From contig CM065649.1 in NCBI GenBank assembly GCA_033220425.1, positions 4,216,001-4,280,000 of the forward strand: a stretch of DNA of 64,000 bases, written 5' to 3'. A model generated the notes under the pieces. That model saw only the letters and a program-made list of their open reading frames with translations, ran no database searches and was not told the origin of the DNA. Both the position numbers and the translations under genes were made by a program. Origin of the DNA: Lepraria neglecta (lineage: Eukaryota; Ascomycota; Lecanoromycetes; Lecanorales; Stereocaulaceae). Positions 34,539 through 45,223 of this stretch are shown one piece after another (the first letter of the stretch is position 1; each line of letters begins with the position of its first letter).

Positions 34539-36111
34539 TCACGTCAGCAGCTGCCCCTGATCATGTACATAATCTTCGTCCACGTTATCTTCAGACTGAC
34601 CATATCCTATTGTGCTCCCACATTCGCCTTGAGCCTGCTTTTCTTGTGCTTGAGGGAGCCTGGAAAATTATATTAGAGTCAGGGTTCGTTCTGACCGGGA
34701 GAGCTGAAGCTTACCATTCTTGGATCTTCGTTATTCGGTTTTTGCTCTAAACATAGTTAATGATGCCCGACTTTTCTTTCTTAAAAAATGTGTGTGTGAT
34801 GCCTACAGCTGGATGTGTCGAAAGAAATTGGGGTGGAGCATGCTGCTCGGCTTTCGCCATACGCTGCCACCTACACAAAATTAGTATTGCTCTCCCTGCA
34901 CAGCTGTGACACTCACAATCCCACTGCAGCATTTGGATCATAGCATGCTTCAGCCATCATCACTGGCCCATGTCAGCTGTGGCATAGTTCAGTGGTTCAG
35001 TTCTTGAGCTCTTACGAAGTCCTATATAATCTGCTTCAGACTGCGATAAGGAAGATCAGTGAGGGTATCCTTGACGGACGATCAAATAACGAGAGAACGT
35101 ACCTCCATCTTCCTTGACCCCGGTCTTGAAAGGATGAGGTCAAATATCAGGGACGCCATCTGCCCCGAAATATCGAAAGTATACGCAGCCAGAAATGCAA
35201 GAGGGACGAGATAGACGTAGCCGCTCAGCTTCTCCCCGGTATGATGTGCCAATTGATGGGCAATCTCATGGCCCAGGACTGCAGCTAGTCCGTCCTCACC
35301 GCAGCAGATCGGAAGTATCTGAATAATTTCAGAGTTAGCGTTTCCCTTTCAAGGCGTATTCTGGGTCGAGAGACATGTCTCATGAGCCGGAGAAGATTTC
35401 CGGCTCAAAATTGGGCATCAGAGGGGGAATAATGACTCAGAAAGGGTAACATACGCCACTGAAGACGAAGACTTTGCCTCTGCCTTGCTATTAGCCGAAA
35501 CCCATCCTCGTACGCCACGACACCCTCTGAAGATATTCCACCAAAACCGGCTTTTTCTCATAGATGAAGGGGTGTGCCTACCCAGGCATAACAAATGCAT
35601 TCTTCTGCTCCGGATCATCGATCACTCTGACCTCCCATTTCTGCCCATCCAGCCCACTCGCAGGTATCAATCTCTCCAGCACTCTATTGACCAACCGCGA
35701 TGATGGATGGTTTGGTGATAGGACTCTGCCTTGAAATTCTTGCATCACCATTTGAAATTGTTGCTCTGCCGCTCGCTCTTCATATCCTTCTGAGACACAA
35801 TTAAACCGTAAGCGGCCCGAGACTGGCACTCGTTCAAGATTAACGTAGTAGAAGACGCCTCCGCCCACACCCACACCACCGACGCCGTAGCGAAAGCTAG
35901 GGCTGGTGTGCCATAGATTGTAGATTTGTTGTGTTCTGTTGAAGCGGTTGTAGCGGGGTGGCTGGCGACGACCGATTGGACCCCATTGGGATGCTGAGCG
36001 TGTGGGAGGTGTTGAGATCAGGGGCGAGCGTATGAGTGATGGTGGTGTGAGGCGGATATTGCGGATTGGCAAGCACTGTGAGAAAAGCCCCAAGGGCAGT
36101 CTTGGAGGCAT
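34539..36111 (-). CDS. OMA1: mitochondrial inner-membrane metalloendopeptidase OMA1
   Basis: M48 zinc protease of the mitochondrial inner membrane that handles misfolded membrane proteins and stress signalling. Eight exons on the minus strand: 35582..36111, 35455..35479, 35103..35318, 35016..35040, 34917..34962, 34807..34870, 34715..34746, 34539..34659; total 352 aa. The start is the ATG at 36111; the frame extends upstream only through TTG. Residues 1-45 are Arg/Ser-rich (presequence), and YGVGGVGVGGGVFYYVNL near residue 75 is the likely membrane anchor. The catalytic helix is LGHEIAHQLAHH, and the third zinc ligand is the Glu of SEADYIGL, encoded by a 25-nt exon. LSTHPASKNRI is the conserved C-terminal motif. 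Two exons are only 25 nt, so gene predictors may drop them. Confidence 0.93.
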
Positions 36112-36419
36112 CTCAGGGCTTCTGTGAGGAAGTCGATGGGCAGAAGAGTCTGCGTGGTGCAAGATTTACTGACATCTTAGCAACATGGTGCCCTCGTAGC
36201 TTCATGCAAAGAGAACGTTTGAGGAAGCGGGCAGGGAAGGAGCTCTGGAGATGTGTCCTAGGAAGGCACTTCCGAGTGTCAACGGCTCGAGAAGATCTGT
36301 TGGAAGGTATCTCGAACAGCCGACAGGGTCCTCAAATGCAGCTGCTGTTCGAGAAATTGGAAGACTTAGATAGAGATGACTGAGCGACCTACGGAATACC
36401 GTCCCGCTAATTATCGCTA

Positions 36420-36692
36420 GAAGGATTCACCCCCTAACCGTCTATTTGCTCTAGGTCTACAAATTGGATGTTTGATAGAACACTTTTGCGCACAAAGTAG
36501 TATGTCTCATAGATCTCTATTAGTTTTGTACCAAAGTCTTTATTGAAGCTCACCTGGTTGGCGAGCTATAGAGCTCTGCAGATTTTCGCTTTCTGCACCG
36601 CTAGGAGGCCCCTAGAGCTACCCCCTGGAGTAGAAAGATCGGGAATTCCGGGCTTCAGCCCTATAAGGCTGGCTGGTTAGGGGGTGCAGAGC
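36420..36692. mobile_element. MITE copy B: degenerate right end
   Basis: Left terminus GAAGGATTCACCCCCTAACC preceded by TA (36418-36419). The inverted counterpart GGTTAGGGGGTG is near 36675, but the outermost bases of the right end are lost. The interior is homologous, in reverse orientation, to copy C at 45 kb: compare AGCTCTAGGGG, GCGAAAAT and CTATAGCTCGCCAA there with their complements here. It lies 309 bp upstream of the OMA1 start codon. Confidence 0.75.
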
Positions 36693-36935
36693 GAGGCCCC
36701 TAAAGACGCCCCTAAGTGATCCACCAACCCCCGACTAGGGATATCTCCGGGCGGCTTCCAAGCTATGAAAAATCTGGAAGCTTTAGATTAATCTCTACGA
36801 ACAAAGCAATATTACAGTCTTAACATTTCCGTATGTACGTGTAAGTAGATAATTCTATAGGTATATAGGATACTGTCAAATGACGAGTTGTAATCTTAAA
36901 TCATTCGAGTTGAAAGTTGTCTGATTGTTCACATT

Positions 36936-37300
36936 GTCTATGGACGCTTTTACCTGGTCGAAGTTTTGCTCTACTGTCGGTCCTCGTGGTCCTCATTTTG
37001 CTCAAGAGCTGGACAATGTAGAACAATTCCTGCTCAGGAGGGTGGGAAAAGTCCATGATTGCCGCTTCACTTGGACAAAAGTTTCAGCGGGCCCGGCTTC
37101 CTTGCAATGAAGAGATAGGAGGCTTTTGCTCGAGAAATGGGGAAGTGAGTGCTTTTCTACTCAAGATCCAACGGAAAATAATGTTGTCTCTGCTCAGCGG
37201 GCTTGGGGATTTTTCTAAGATAGCTGCTTCATTTGGACGATAAACTGTGCAACCTTGGCTCCTCGTGGGCCAAGGTATCAAGCCTTGCTTGCTCAAGAGC
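36936..37300. repeat. 32-bp-period array with GCTC/GCTT core
   Basis: GCTC or GCTT starts at 36968, 37000, 37032, 37064, 37096, 37128, (ACTC at 37159), 37192, 37226, 37258 and 37291: eleven steps averaging 32.3 bp, five of them exactly 32. The core is usually followed by A/G-A-G (GCTCAAGAG, GCTCAGGAG, GCTCGAGAA). Sequence between cores varies. No gene overlaps it; it ends 90 bp before the P450 stop codon. Confidence 0.75.
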
Positions 37301-37392
37301 AAGCAAACGTTGCAATGTCGAAGGTCAAAGCTCCTGATAACACCCAAGTTTCGAGTGCGAGGTGCTCTTGAATTCGTCACGTAAGATCAAAG

Positions 37393-39174
37393 TCAACTAG
37401 CTTTATTTCCTTTTCGCCGCACGTAGCATGTCAATCCGCCCTCCATAGGCAGTGTCAAGCTATTCTGACTTTGCCTTTCCGTCGGCTTTTCTCCAGGTTT
37501 TGGCTGTTTGTCGAACACTTCTTCGAACTCGTACTTCCATACCAGATTGGCTATGACATAAACTGCCAACAATTCTGCCATTTTCTTACCAAGGCATGAC
37601 CTGGGTCCTGCATTGAAGACTGGAAATGCATAAGCGCTCACGGTCCTTACAGTTGGGAGCTCCCCATTTTCTCCCCTTACGAGCCACCGTTCAGGCCGAA
37701 AGTCGTCAGCGTCCTCGCCCCAGATGTTCTTCGAGCGACCCATAGCCCAGGTAGCCCACATCACTACGGCGCCTTTTGGCAGCCAAGTCCCGTCTGGGAA
37801 TGTCGTGGCCGCCGTGCATTCTTTGAGTTCAACTGGGACAGGCGGGTAGAATCTCAAGACTTCGTTGAAGACGGCGGCTGTGTAAGGGAGAGAAGCAGAT
37901 TGCACAGAGTCGAAAGACAAGGGCAGCTGATGATCGGTATTGACAAATGTTTCTTGCAGCTCGCGCGCTACCTGTTGCTGGATGTTAGGATGGCGCATGA
38001 GAAGGTAGAAAGTCCACGTCAGGGATTGAGCTGTCGTGTCTCTTCCTGCATTGTAAGTTAGTAAGGGGAATGGAAACCCTAGGAGGCAGTATACCCGCAG
38101 ATAAGTAGTTCATCGCTGCATCGGCAACGACAGTATGATCATCGATATTATCTAACAAAGAATTGATCAGATTATTCTGCAGCGGATCGACGCTCTTGTT
38201 TTTGCTTTGGTCCTGTCTTTTCTGCACTGCGGCAGAGACAATACGACTCCCAAATGTCTTAATTTCGAAAACTGCTTTGCGAAGAGGAGCACCAAGCACA
38301 ATTTCTTTGAGCTTATAGAACGGGTTCTGAAATCGTTCTCCAATTGCACCCGAGGCAAAGTCGAATGATTTTGAGAACGGTAAAGAAGCTGGCATGTCCA
38401 TCTAGCAGCGAGTCAGCTTCGTCTACTTTGGTCCATTTCATTTACTGAGTGATAAAACAGAACCACGGCTGCTGAACATACATCGTAGGCCATATTACCC
38501 ATCAAGCGTGTAGTAAGCTCTAATAGCATGCTCTGTAGATCTATTGATGTGTTTGTTTGAGCGGCGTCGTCCAGAACCTTCTCGGTATCTGCCATGATGG
38601 GCGGCAGAACATCATCAATAAGAGTCTTCAGGTTGGCATTGCTGAAAAATCTCAGCCCAGCTTTTCGCTGGATCTTCCACAAGTCGCCGTCAGCATTGAT
38701 AATGCCATTGCCTGAATATCGTCTATCAGCATAAGCGCTTTGCTATGTAGCTTCGATATCCTACCTTGATTTAGATTCACATACCGAACAGGTCCCATGA
38801 TCTAACGCGGAAGAAGTCGCCTTTGATGAAGACGTCACTGTTCTTTAAAACATGTTCTACATTCTGGGGGTTGTTTATCACAATTCCTGGTGGCAAAGAT
38901 GGTACGGATATCTCGAACGTGCTGAATCCGACTTGTCTTTCGCAATGGACGAACCATTCGAGGAGCTTGTGTCTGGGCTGAAGAAACCATATACCATTGC
39001 CAGCCAGCGGAAGTGTACCCGGAGGTCGTCTATGCTGCAAGGTCAGCCAATCCTTTTGAGGGCTGGAAAGACAAATTACGGTAGCCTCTGGCCATAACGC
39101 CTGATTGTGGACCGTTGACCTTGCAGGAACCATAGAGCCAAAAGGACCGCCACACCAAGTACGACGCCGTACAT
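37393..39174 (-). CDS. cytochrome P450 monooxygenase (CYP52/CYP86-like)
   Basis: Endoplasmic-reticulum P450, complement of exons 37393..38045, 38095..38401, 38482..38711, 38785..39029 and 39080..39174, 509 aa. N-terminal anchor MYGVVLGVAVLLALWFLQG, then the proline hinge PRPPGTLPL. The first intron uses CATAG|ACG, the only choice keeping frame into the hinge. The oxygen-activation helix AGRDTT crosses intron 4. ExxR is in NEVLRFYPP, the PERF-like segment is FRPERWL, and the heme-ligand loop is FNAGPRSCLGKKMAE with Cys near residue 437. The sequence FYPPVPVELKECT and the insertion-free heme loop resemble fatty-acid/alkane hydroxylase-type P450s. The substrate cannot be told. It is divergently transcribed from the type III polyketide synthase 461 bp away, suggesting that it oxidises the polyketide product. 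Confidence 0.93.
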
Positions 39175-39635
39175 TGCGGGGCTCCGGTAAGCCAGCGCCA
39201 CTCAAGTGACGCTCAGCATACTCGTAGGAGTGAGATGATTGTTTGATGGATGCGAAAGAGAAGAAGTTAAATGTTTAGGCAATCGTATTCGGGTCCGAAT
39301 TCAGGATCGCCATGCCCGTTCGGTGCCGACAGCAAGACGCAGCTCTATCTCTTGCTAAAACTGTTAGACGCAGCATCTGATCTCCCGCTAAGCATGGATA
39401 TGCATTCAGCGTCCAATCGCTCACGTTCCAGGGTCGTACCTTGCGTCTCTGATGTCATCTTATGAAGGAGCTCGGTGGTCTAGCCATTACACCCTGATTC
39501 TTTTCCTGGCATGATTTCTTGCCGCAGCTTACGTTTGGGTTAGCTTCCCAACAGTCTTTACATGTTGTTGAATCCAGATACAGCAGCGCGCATTGTTTGT
39601 TCAATCTTTACTGGTGTTACTTTGTTGCTTCAGCC
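39175..39635. promoter_or_regulatory. bidirectional promoter between P450 and type III PKS
   Basis: 461 bp between two divergent start codons, as is common for co-regulated biosynthetic pairs. I see no unambiguous TATA box or named factor site. Confidence 0.6.
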
Positions 39636-40994
39636 ATGTCGCCTTCGGCCATAAACGGCAGTACAGCACACGATCGTTTCGAAAGCAACCTCAATCTTTC
39701 CATACTCGGATTGGGGGCGGAATACCCACCATTCCAATTGGGACCAGAAGCACTTGAGACTCTAGCAAACCGGTTCTATCCACCGTCAACAGCGTGAGGT
39801 TTTCCCGTGCGACCTCATTCTCCTTATCGTCGCCCTCAATCACCCTCAATGGCACTCTAAACGCATCGATCATGCTGACAGCAGCATGACCCAGGCTCTC
39901 AAAGGTCCTCTCCATCAATCGCTTTACTGGTATCGACACCCGTGCTGCCATTGGCACTGTCGACCATCCCCTCGTTAACCAACCCAATGCCCCCAACATC
40001 ACAGAGCTAAGTGCCTGCTTTCGCACAGAAGGCGTACGACTATCTGTCAATGCATGCAAAAAGGCCATAGCTGAGTGGGGAGGAAGCGTGGACGAAATTA
40101 CACATGTCGTATCTACAACCTGTACAAACTCAGCCAATCCTGGCTTCGATCATTACGTTGCAACAGAGCTTGGATTACGGAGTGGCGTTGAAAAAATACT
40201 ACTACATGGGATAGGATGTTCGGGGGGACTCGCAGCGATAAGGGCAGCCTCGAACTTGGCACTCGGAGCTTCGTTTCGGAAAAAGTCTGCAAGAATCCTG
40301 GTGCTGGCGTGTGAGATCTCGAGTCTGCTCGTGCGATCAGAATTGGACTCCATCGATAAGGAGGAGAAGATGCGAATTGGAGTCTGCCTCTTCAGTGATT
40401 GCGCGTCAGCTGCTATCCTGAGCAACGGGGTTGGTGAAGACGAGGTTCGGTCTCCAATATACGAGCTCCTCGGCTGGAAACATGAGATACTGGAAAATAC
40501 GGACAAAGACCTGGGATTCGATGTTGATCCATTGGGTATGCCTTTTGGTGATCAGAAGCGCGCTGAGCTGACTTTTCACAGGCTGGAAAGTCGTCCTTAC
40601 ACCTCGGGTCCCAGGAATGGCCTCCGCGGCGGTCTCGCCAGCCTTTCAAGGCATGATCAAGTCCCTCCCAGAACTCCGCAAAGACGGCAAGCTTCCAACT
40701 GCTGCGGACTTCGACTGGGCCTTACACCCCGGGGGCTCCACAATCATCACTGGGGTTGAGCAAGCGATGAACCTCACGCAAGACCATCTGAGAGCAAGTT
40801 ATGAGATTTACGTCAACTACGGCAACAGCTCGAGCGCCACGATCATGGCTGTAATGGACAAACTACGAAATATGGGCGAAGGTAGAGAGCACGTGGTGGC
40901 CTGCGCATTTGGGCCTGGAATATCCCTAGAGATGATGGTACTACGAAGACCGAAGAACATAATAGATGGATTACCCACTGAGGACGTGGACTAA
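39636..40994 (+). CDS. type III polyketide synthase (chalcone/stilbene synthase family)
   Basis: Homodimeric ketosynthase that condenses malonyl-CoA onto an acyl-CoA starter; in fungi this often yields alkylresorcinols, pyrones or related phenolics. Three exons, join(39636..39793, 39895..40535, 40582..40994), 403 aa, the normal family length. The first intron (101 nt) must use CCCAG|GC, because the nearer CAG leaves a stop in frame. Catalytic triad: Cys in HGIGCSGGLAAIR (about residue 160), His in LHPGGSTII (about 315) and Asn in NYGNSSSAT (about 345). Also seen: RFTGIDTR, the signature FGPGISLEMMVLRR near the C-terminus, and STTCTNSANPG. All catalytic residues are present. The neighbouring divergent P450 makes this a minimal biosynthetic locus. 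A long-chain acyl starter is a guess. Confidence 0.95.
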
Positions 40995-41571
40995 TAATTG
41001 CTAACACTATACATCCGAGAGGGAGTTGCTATAGATGAGACATGGCATAACGTCTCCGAACGGCATTTTGTACTAAGCATGGGAGTGAGCTTCGTACCAT
41101 AGACTCTATAGACACTGAACATACGAACGTTTTCTCACAGCTTGCTAACGCTCTTTGCCATAGCATTTCCTATTGCTCATAAACACACTGACATTCAGGA
41201 CCGATATGTGATGCTCCAGCTACGTTGTCCACCTCGAAGGGCTTTATGATTCCGCTAGGCCGGGTTAAGGACGGTCTTTCAGCTCAGCCTCAGCCAAGCC
41301 TGGTGCGTTGAAATCAGGGAAGGCACGATCTCGACTCCCTGACACTAAGCACTTTCTACCTGCAATTTCTTTCCTTCGCTAAACAAGATTATCAATGAAT
41401 ATGAACAAACTCATTATCGAGGATTTGTTCTCCACACTCCCAAACCATCATCACAGGAGACGGGTTATGACCTTCAACGCTGCCCCGCCCAGCTTAGCCG
41501 TGCCGGCCAAAACAAAGCTTTTCAGCTCCAGCGACGCGAACGGAAGATAAGAGCTTATCGAATCCTCGGCC
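40995..41571. other. intergenic, no gene seen
   Basis: 3' flank of the type III PKS and 5' flank of the HET fossil. No gene or repeat recognised. Confidence 0.45.
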
Positions 41572-43483
41572 ATGTCACACATGAAAACGGCAGATACTCA
41601 TTGGATTGATGTCGATGATTCAAAATCCGCAGAGTGTACGTACAAAACCCTATCTAAGCCGTCTGAGATACGACTAGTGAAGCTCCATCCCTTGAAGATT
41701 GAGGATGGTCCTCGTGAAGATCGAGCAGACACTCTGGGTCCGCTTTATGTCGAGTTGATACATACAGACCTTGAGGAGGCGACGGATTTCACAGGCATCT
41801 CGTACATCTGGTGCAGCTCAAACAGACAACATACGGTATTGACAGCAACTAACAAAGTTCTCTACGTCACTGAGAATGTTCGCAACATCCTGAAAATTCT
41901 TCGTCCTGAAGCATTGGACGAGCCTAGCTACCTTTGGATTGACCAATTATGCATCAATCAGGAGGACTAGGAAGAGAAATGGCAGCAGATAAAGGCTATG
42001 AGGCAAACATACCAACACGCTCTGTGTACCTTTGTTGTACTTTCTGGCGACGGCAAATTGTCTGACGAGCTTCTATTCGCGATTGGACAGCTGGACGTCG
42101 CTCCCCTGCACGACTCGATCACTCCTTTCTCTCCAAAACATCCCATCTCAGCCGCATCCCTGGAGGTATTATCTGATTCCGAGTTTCGCGAATCGTCGAT
42201 GAAGGTAGTGGATAATGTCATCTTCAGCCGAGGCTGGGTCTACCAGGAAATTGTAAGCTCCAGTAAGCCTTATCTGGCCAGCAAAACAACAAGAGTCGAA
42301 TGGGATATGTTCGCCGCAGTCTTTGCATTGTGCCTTCTCGGTGAAGCACAAACACAGGAGGACCGACTCATGACTCCACGCAACGTGGCAGGCCTAAATC
42401 TCATCATCAATGACCGAATGACTTACCAGAGCGGAGGATCTATAGATGGACACTTCTACAAACTGCAGCTCAAGGCCTGTTCCAATGCTCGGATCTCCGA
42501 GATAATGTTGCAGCTTTCATGATGAACGTTCCAATTCTCGACGGGCTTACGGACTGTCGCTCCCTTTCCATCGCTTCTATCTACAGGATTGCTGCCGGTA
42601 TTATGATCATTGAATCTACGACCCTCGACGTCTTCGCAGCGATCTCAGGGCATTGGCACGTTCCCAGCCGTGCGTGGGAACGTATGCCATCCTGGGTGCC
42701 TGATTGGTCAAGAGAGCGAGGCAGTATCCCATTTTACTGGCCTACAAAAGGGACAGCTTTCAATGCCGCGAAGGGCTATGAGCACAATTCTAAAGACCAA
42801 GAGAAGCTTCAGGTCCTTCGTGTCAGGGGCAAGAAGGTGGATAGCAATAAATCAACCCTTCAGCACAAATTCGAGGACCTGCACAATGAAGTGGACCTCA
42901 AAAAGTATCTTCGTCTTGAGAGTACTTGCGAAATCTGGGGTTCGCATGCCGAGAGAATGGGATCACCCCTGAAAGTATCGACTCGAGAGGAGAAGAAACA
43001 ATGCGTTCGACATGCTTGCAGCATTGACTACTTCAGTCTCTTCATATTCCACCTTTACGACAGGCAACTTCCTCTGGCCTGAACCAACAATCCTTTATGA
43101 AGAGTTGTTATTCATGGAAACCCACTACGAGGAAATAATGGAAGGCAAGACTCTCTACCAATGCGGGTTTCCACACTCCATAAATTTCATGCCTCGCACT
43201 TACGGCGATTGGAGAAAGGCTGTGTCAAAATTTCGGCAATGCGTTGGGATCTGCTCCGGAAGACGGATAGCCTTTTGGTGAAGGTCAGGGGTTCGGACTG
43301 GTACCCAAGTCTGCCAGGGCAGGTGATGTGATTTGTATACTGCATGGCTCGAAAGTCCCAATTCTTTCAAGGAGGCTTGGTCGATGCTATAGGGTTATCG
43401 GACAATGCTATTGGCATCGTTGGATGTATGGAGAGAAGGTGTATTGGGCGGAAGAAGGAGGCGAGGTGTTCAAGCTTGTGTGA
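41572..43483 (+). pseudogene. HET-domain (heterokaryon incompatibility) gene fossil
   Basis: The HET domain (PF06985-type) is recognisable from SYIWCSSNRQH, VTENVRNIL and YLWIDQLCINQED. The usual C-terminal segment follows much later (GDVICILHGSKVPIL, CYRVIGQCYWHRWMYGE, VYWAEEGGEVFKLV). The overall length of about 1.9 kb matches a single-exon HET protein. It is broken by several changes and moves between frames, so it cannot encode the full product. Divergence looks modest because long stretches stay readable, suggesting recent loss. HET proteins trigger growth arrest on contact with incompatible strains. Confidence 0.8.
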
Positions 43484-44158
43484 GTTGACGAACTCGGCAG
43501 AGGGAACGACAACATCCCTTACTCTTCGCTTAACATCATTTACGTCGAGTAGCTTTCGAGATCTTGGTTTCTGTCGATTCAATCTTTGGGTACTCATTGT
43601 AGTAGTGAAATGCTTATCGTGACGCAAATTCTCAGCTTAATTTGTAAACTTGGAAACTCCAGATGCCTATGTGAGTGCACAGATACTCAACAATCTAGAG
43701 CAGGGAATGCCATCAAATGTGATATCCCGAGAGGATACCGGCTTATCAAAAACTCCAAGCTCCACTGCATTTGGTGACTTGCAAACTTCAGACTATCTGA
43801 GGCCCGGTCATTGGCTGAGCTCCCGCACTCACATGCGGCTTTCGATACAAGGCATGATGAACACAGTCAATAGAGGCTAACGAAGCTGTGTCAATCCGTC
43901 TAGCATCAAAACGGGCCTCTGTCGCGCCCACTGAAACAGCACCCCTTTCTCCTTAGAAGAACAAGAAGAAGAAGAAGTAGTAGTAGTAGTAGTGGATTTA
44001 GCAATTACATACTGGGAGCATCGCCTGGACACCGCTGCGGAAGTTAGTGACATAGACTTTTGCCTCATATATTTTGTACCTATATCTCGTATTTATAGCC
44101 CGCAGGCAATTGCTAATCGAGCTCCAAGCCCACAGCCACATCACCTCCCCCTCTTTCC
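43484..44158. other. intergenic with a triplet microsatellite
   Basis: 3' flanks of the HET fossil and the leftward methyltransferase-like gene. Nothing coding apart from shadows. Confidence 0.45.
43957..43995. repeat. compound trinucleotide microsatellite (AAG)n(TAG)n
   Basis: A run of AAG units followed directly by TAG units over about 39 bp, with minor interruptions at the left. Confidence 0.85.
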
Positions 44159-45202
44159 CTACCCCTCCTTAATCCCAACAAAATATTGCATCCGCCCCGT
44201 CGGCCACGTATGCATCGCCGTCCCCGTCTCAAACCTCCACCCATCAAGACTACACTTCCCACTATTTACAGCCTCCCTTATCAAAGCCATCACCTCCCCA
44301 TCCCTTCGTGTCCGAAGACAGCTCACAATCCCATCAAACACAACAACAAATGGCACCACAGGGATCACATAGGTCCAAAACAGCTGTGCCCACTGCCCCC
44401 AGAACCAGTACCAACTTCCCAGCCACAGCAGCGGACCCAACATTAAGACCGTGAACATGTTCCCCACATCTCGACCTTGCAGCTCCAATATCCCGAAACC
44501 GGAGGAGGTGGCGAGTGTGTTCTGGAGGATTGCGATGGCGAGGGGGTCAGGGAAGTGGTGGAATGCGAGACTGAACAGGCGGAAGGTTTTCTTGTTGGTA
44601 CCACTTTGTGTTCCGGCGAGTTTAAGCAAGTCTGGGGGTGCATTGGCTGCGTCGACGGAGGTGGGGACGTAGTGCAGATTATCGCTCTGGTGAGACGCTT
44701 GCGACCATGCCTGCAGATGTGGGTGTATATCCGTCATGACGAAATCCACACCCCCTTTCCCACTTCCCCCAATACTTCCATTCGCATCCGCATACCCATT
44801 GGACCCCAACTGCCCATTCCTCAACCCCTCCTCCTTCCTTGCCTCCCTAAAACCCTTATTGACCTCCTGCTCTATATACGGCGTCGGCCCGCCAGCGCCA
44901 GAACAGAAGTCCACGAACGTATAGTCTTTCAATCTCGAACCGAGGAAATCTTGGAGTGTCCTTGCGACTAAGGAGGCGGGTGAGGTGGATTGGAGGAGAG
45001 GAGCTTTGAAGATCCAGAAGTGGGTTAGGCAGGCTTGGACGGCGGCGCGGAAGGGGGCGGGGAACCAGGATTGGTCGTCTATTTCGAAGAGGCGGAGGAG
45101 TGGGAGGGGGAGGGGGAGGGCCATGAGGTGTGCAGGGGAAGCTGGGTAGGGAATGGAGTGAATGCGTTGAGGTGTTGGAATTTGAGGAAGTCGAGGCATC
45201 AT
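44159..45202 (-). CDS. membrane-associated SAM-dependent methyltransferase-like protein
   Basis: Single exon, 347 aa from the ATG at 45202 (a second ATG is adjacent at 45199). The frame stays open upstream into a transposon terminus, so the longer version is not used. The glycine-rich loop VDFCSGAGGPTPYIEQEV followed by an acidic strand (GGVDFVMTDIHPH) and LFSLAFHHFPDPLA fits a class I methyltransferase fold. The segment IPVVPFVVVFDGIVSC and the preceding WLGSWYWFWGQWAQLFW stretch are hydrophobic, suggesting membrane attachment after the catalytic core. I recall it as a conserved uncharacterised fungal protein; substrate unknown. MITE copy C begins only 22 bp upstream of the start codon, inside the expected 5' leader. 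Confidence 0.75.
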   Translation of the reverse strand: MMPRLPQIPTPQRIHSIPYPASPAHLMALPLPLPLLRLFEIDDQSWFPAPFRAAVQACLTHFWIFKAPLLQSTSPASLVARTLQDFLGSRLKDYTFVDFCSGAGGPTPYIEQEVNKGFREARKEEGLRNGQLGSNGYADANGSIGGSGKGGVDFVMTDIHPHLQAWSQASHQSDNLHYVPTSVDAANAPPDLLKLAGTQSGTNKKTFRLFSLAFHHFPDPLAIAILQNTLATSSGFGILELQGRDVGNMFTVLMLGPLLWLGSWYWFWGQWAQLFWTYVIPVVPFVVVFDGIVSCLRTRRDGEVMALIREAVNSGKCSLDGWRFETGTAMHTWPTGRMQYFVGIKEG

Positions 45203-45223
45203 GAGAACTCTTGGCGGGTGGTA

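Noticed and set aside
34975-35020. tRNA-like A-box (AGTTCAGTGG) inside an OMA1 intron
   Set aside because: No matching B-box (GGTTCGANTCC) or cloverleaf follows. A similar A-box-like string at 57170 in a permease intron fails the same test.
36936-37300. CRISPR-like array (32-bp repeats)
   Set aside because: Period is regular but there are no conserved repeats alternating with unique spacers, no cas genes, and the DNA is fungal nuclear.
39470-39500. tRNA-like string GGTGGTCTAG upstream of the PKS
   Set aside because: No B-box or acceptor-stem pairing within 100 bp.
39691-40137. 148-codon minus-strand frame over the PKS
   Set aside because: Antisense shadow of the type III PKS exon, which carries the catalytic motifs.
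37393-45202. Larger biosynthetic cluster from P450 through the methyltransferase-like gene
   Set aside because: A HET fossil and 3 kb separate the methyltransferase-like gene, which resembles a widely conserved protein rather than a tailoring enzyme. Only the P450-PKS pair is supported.
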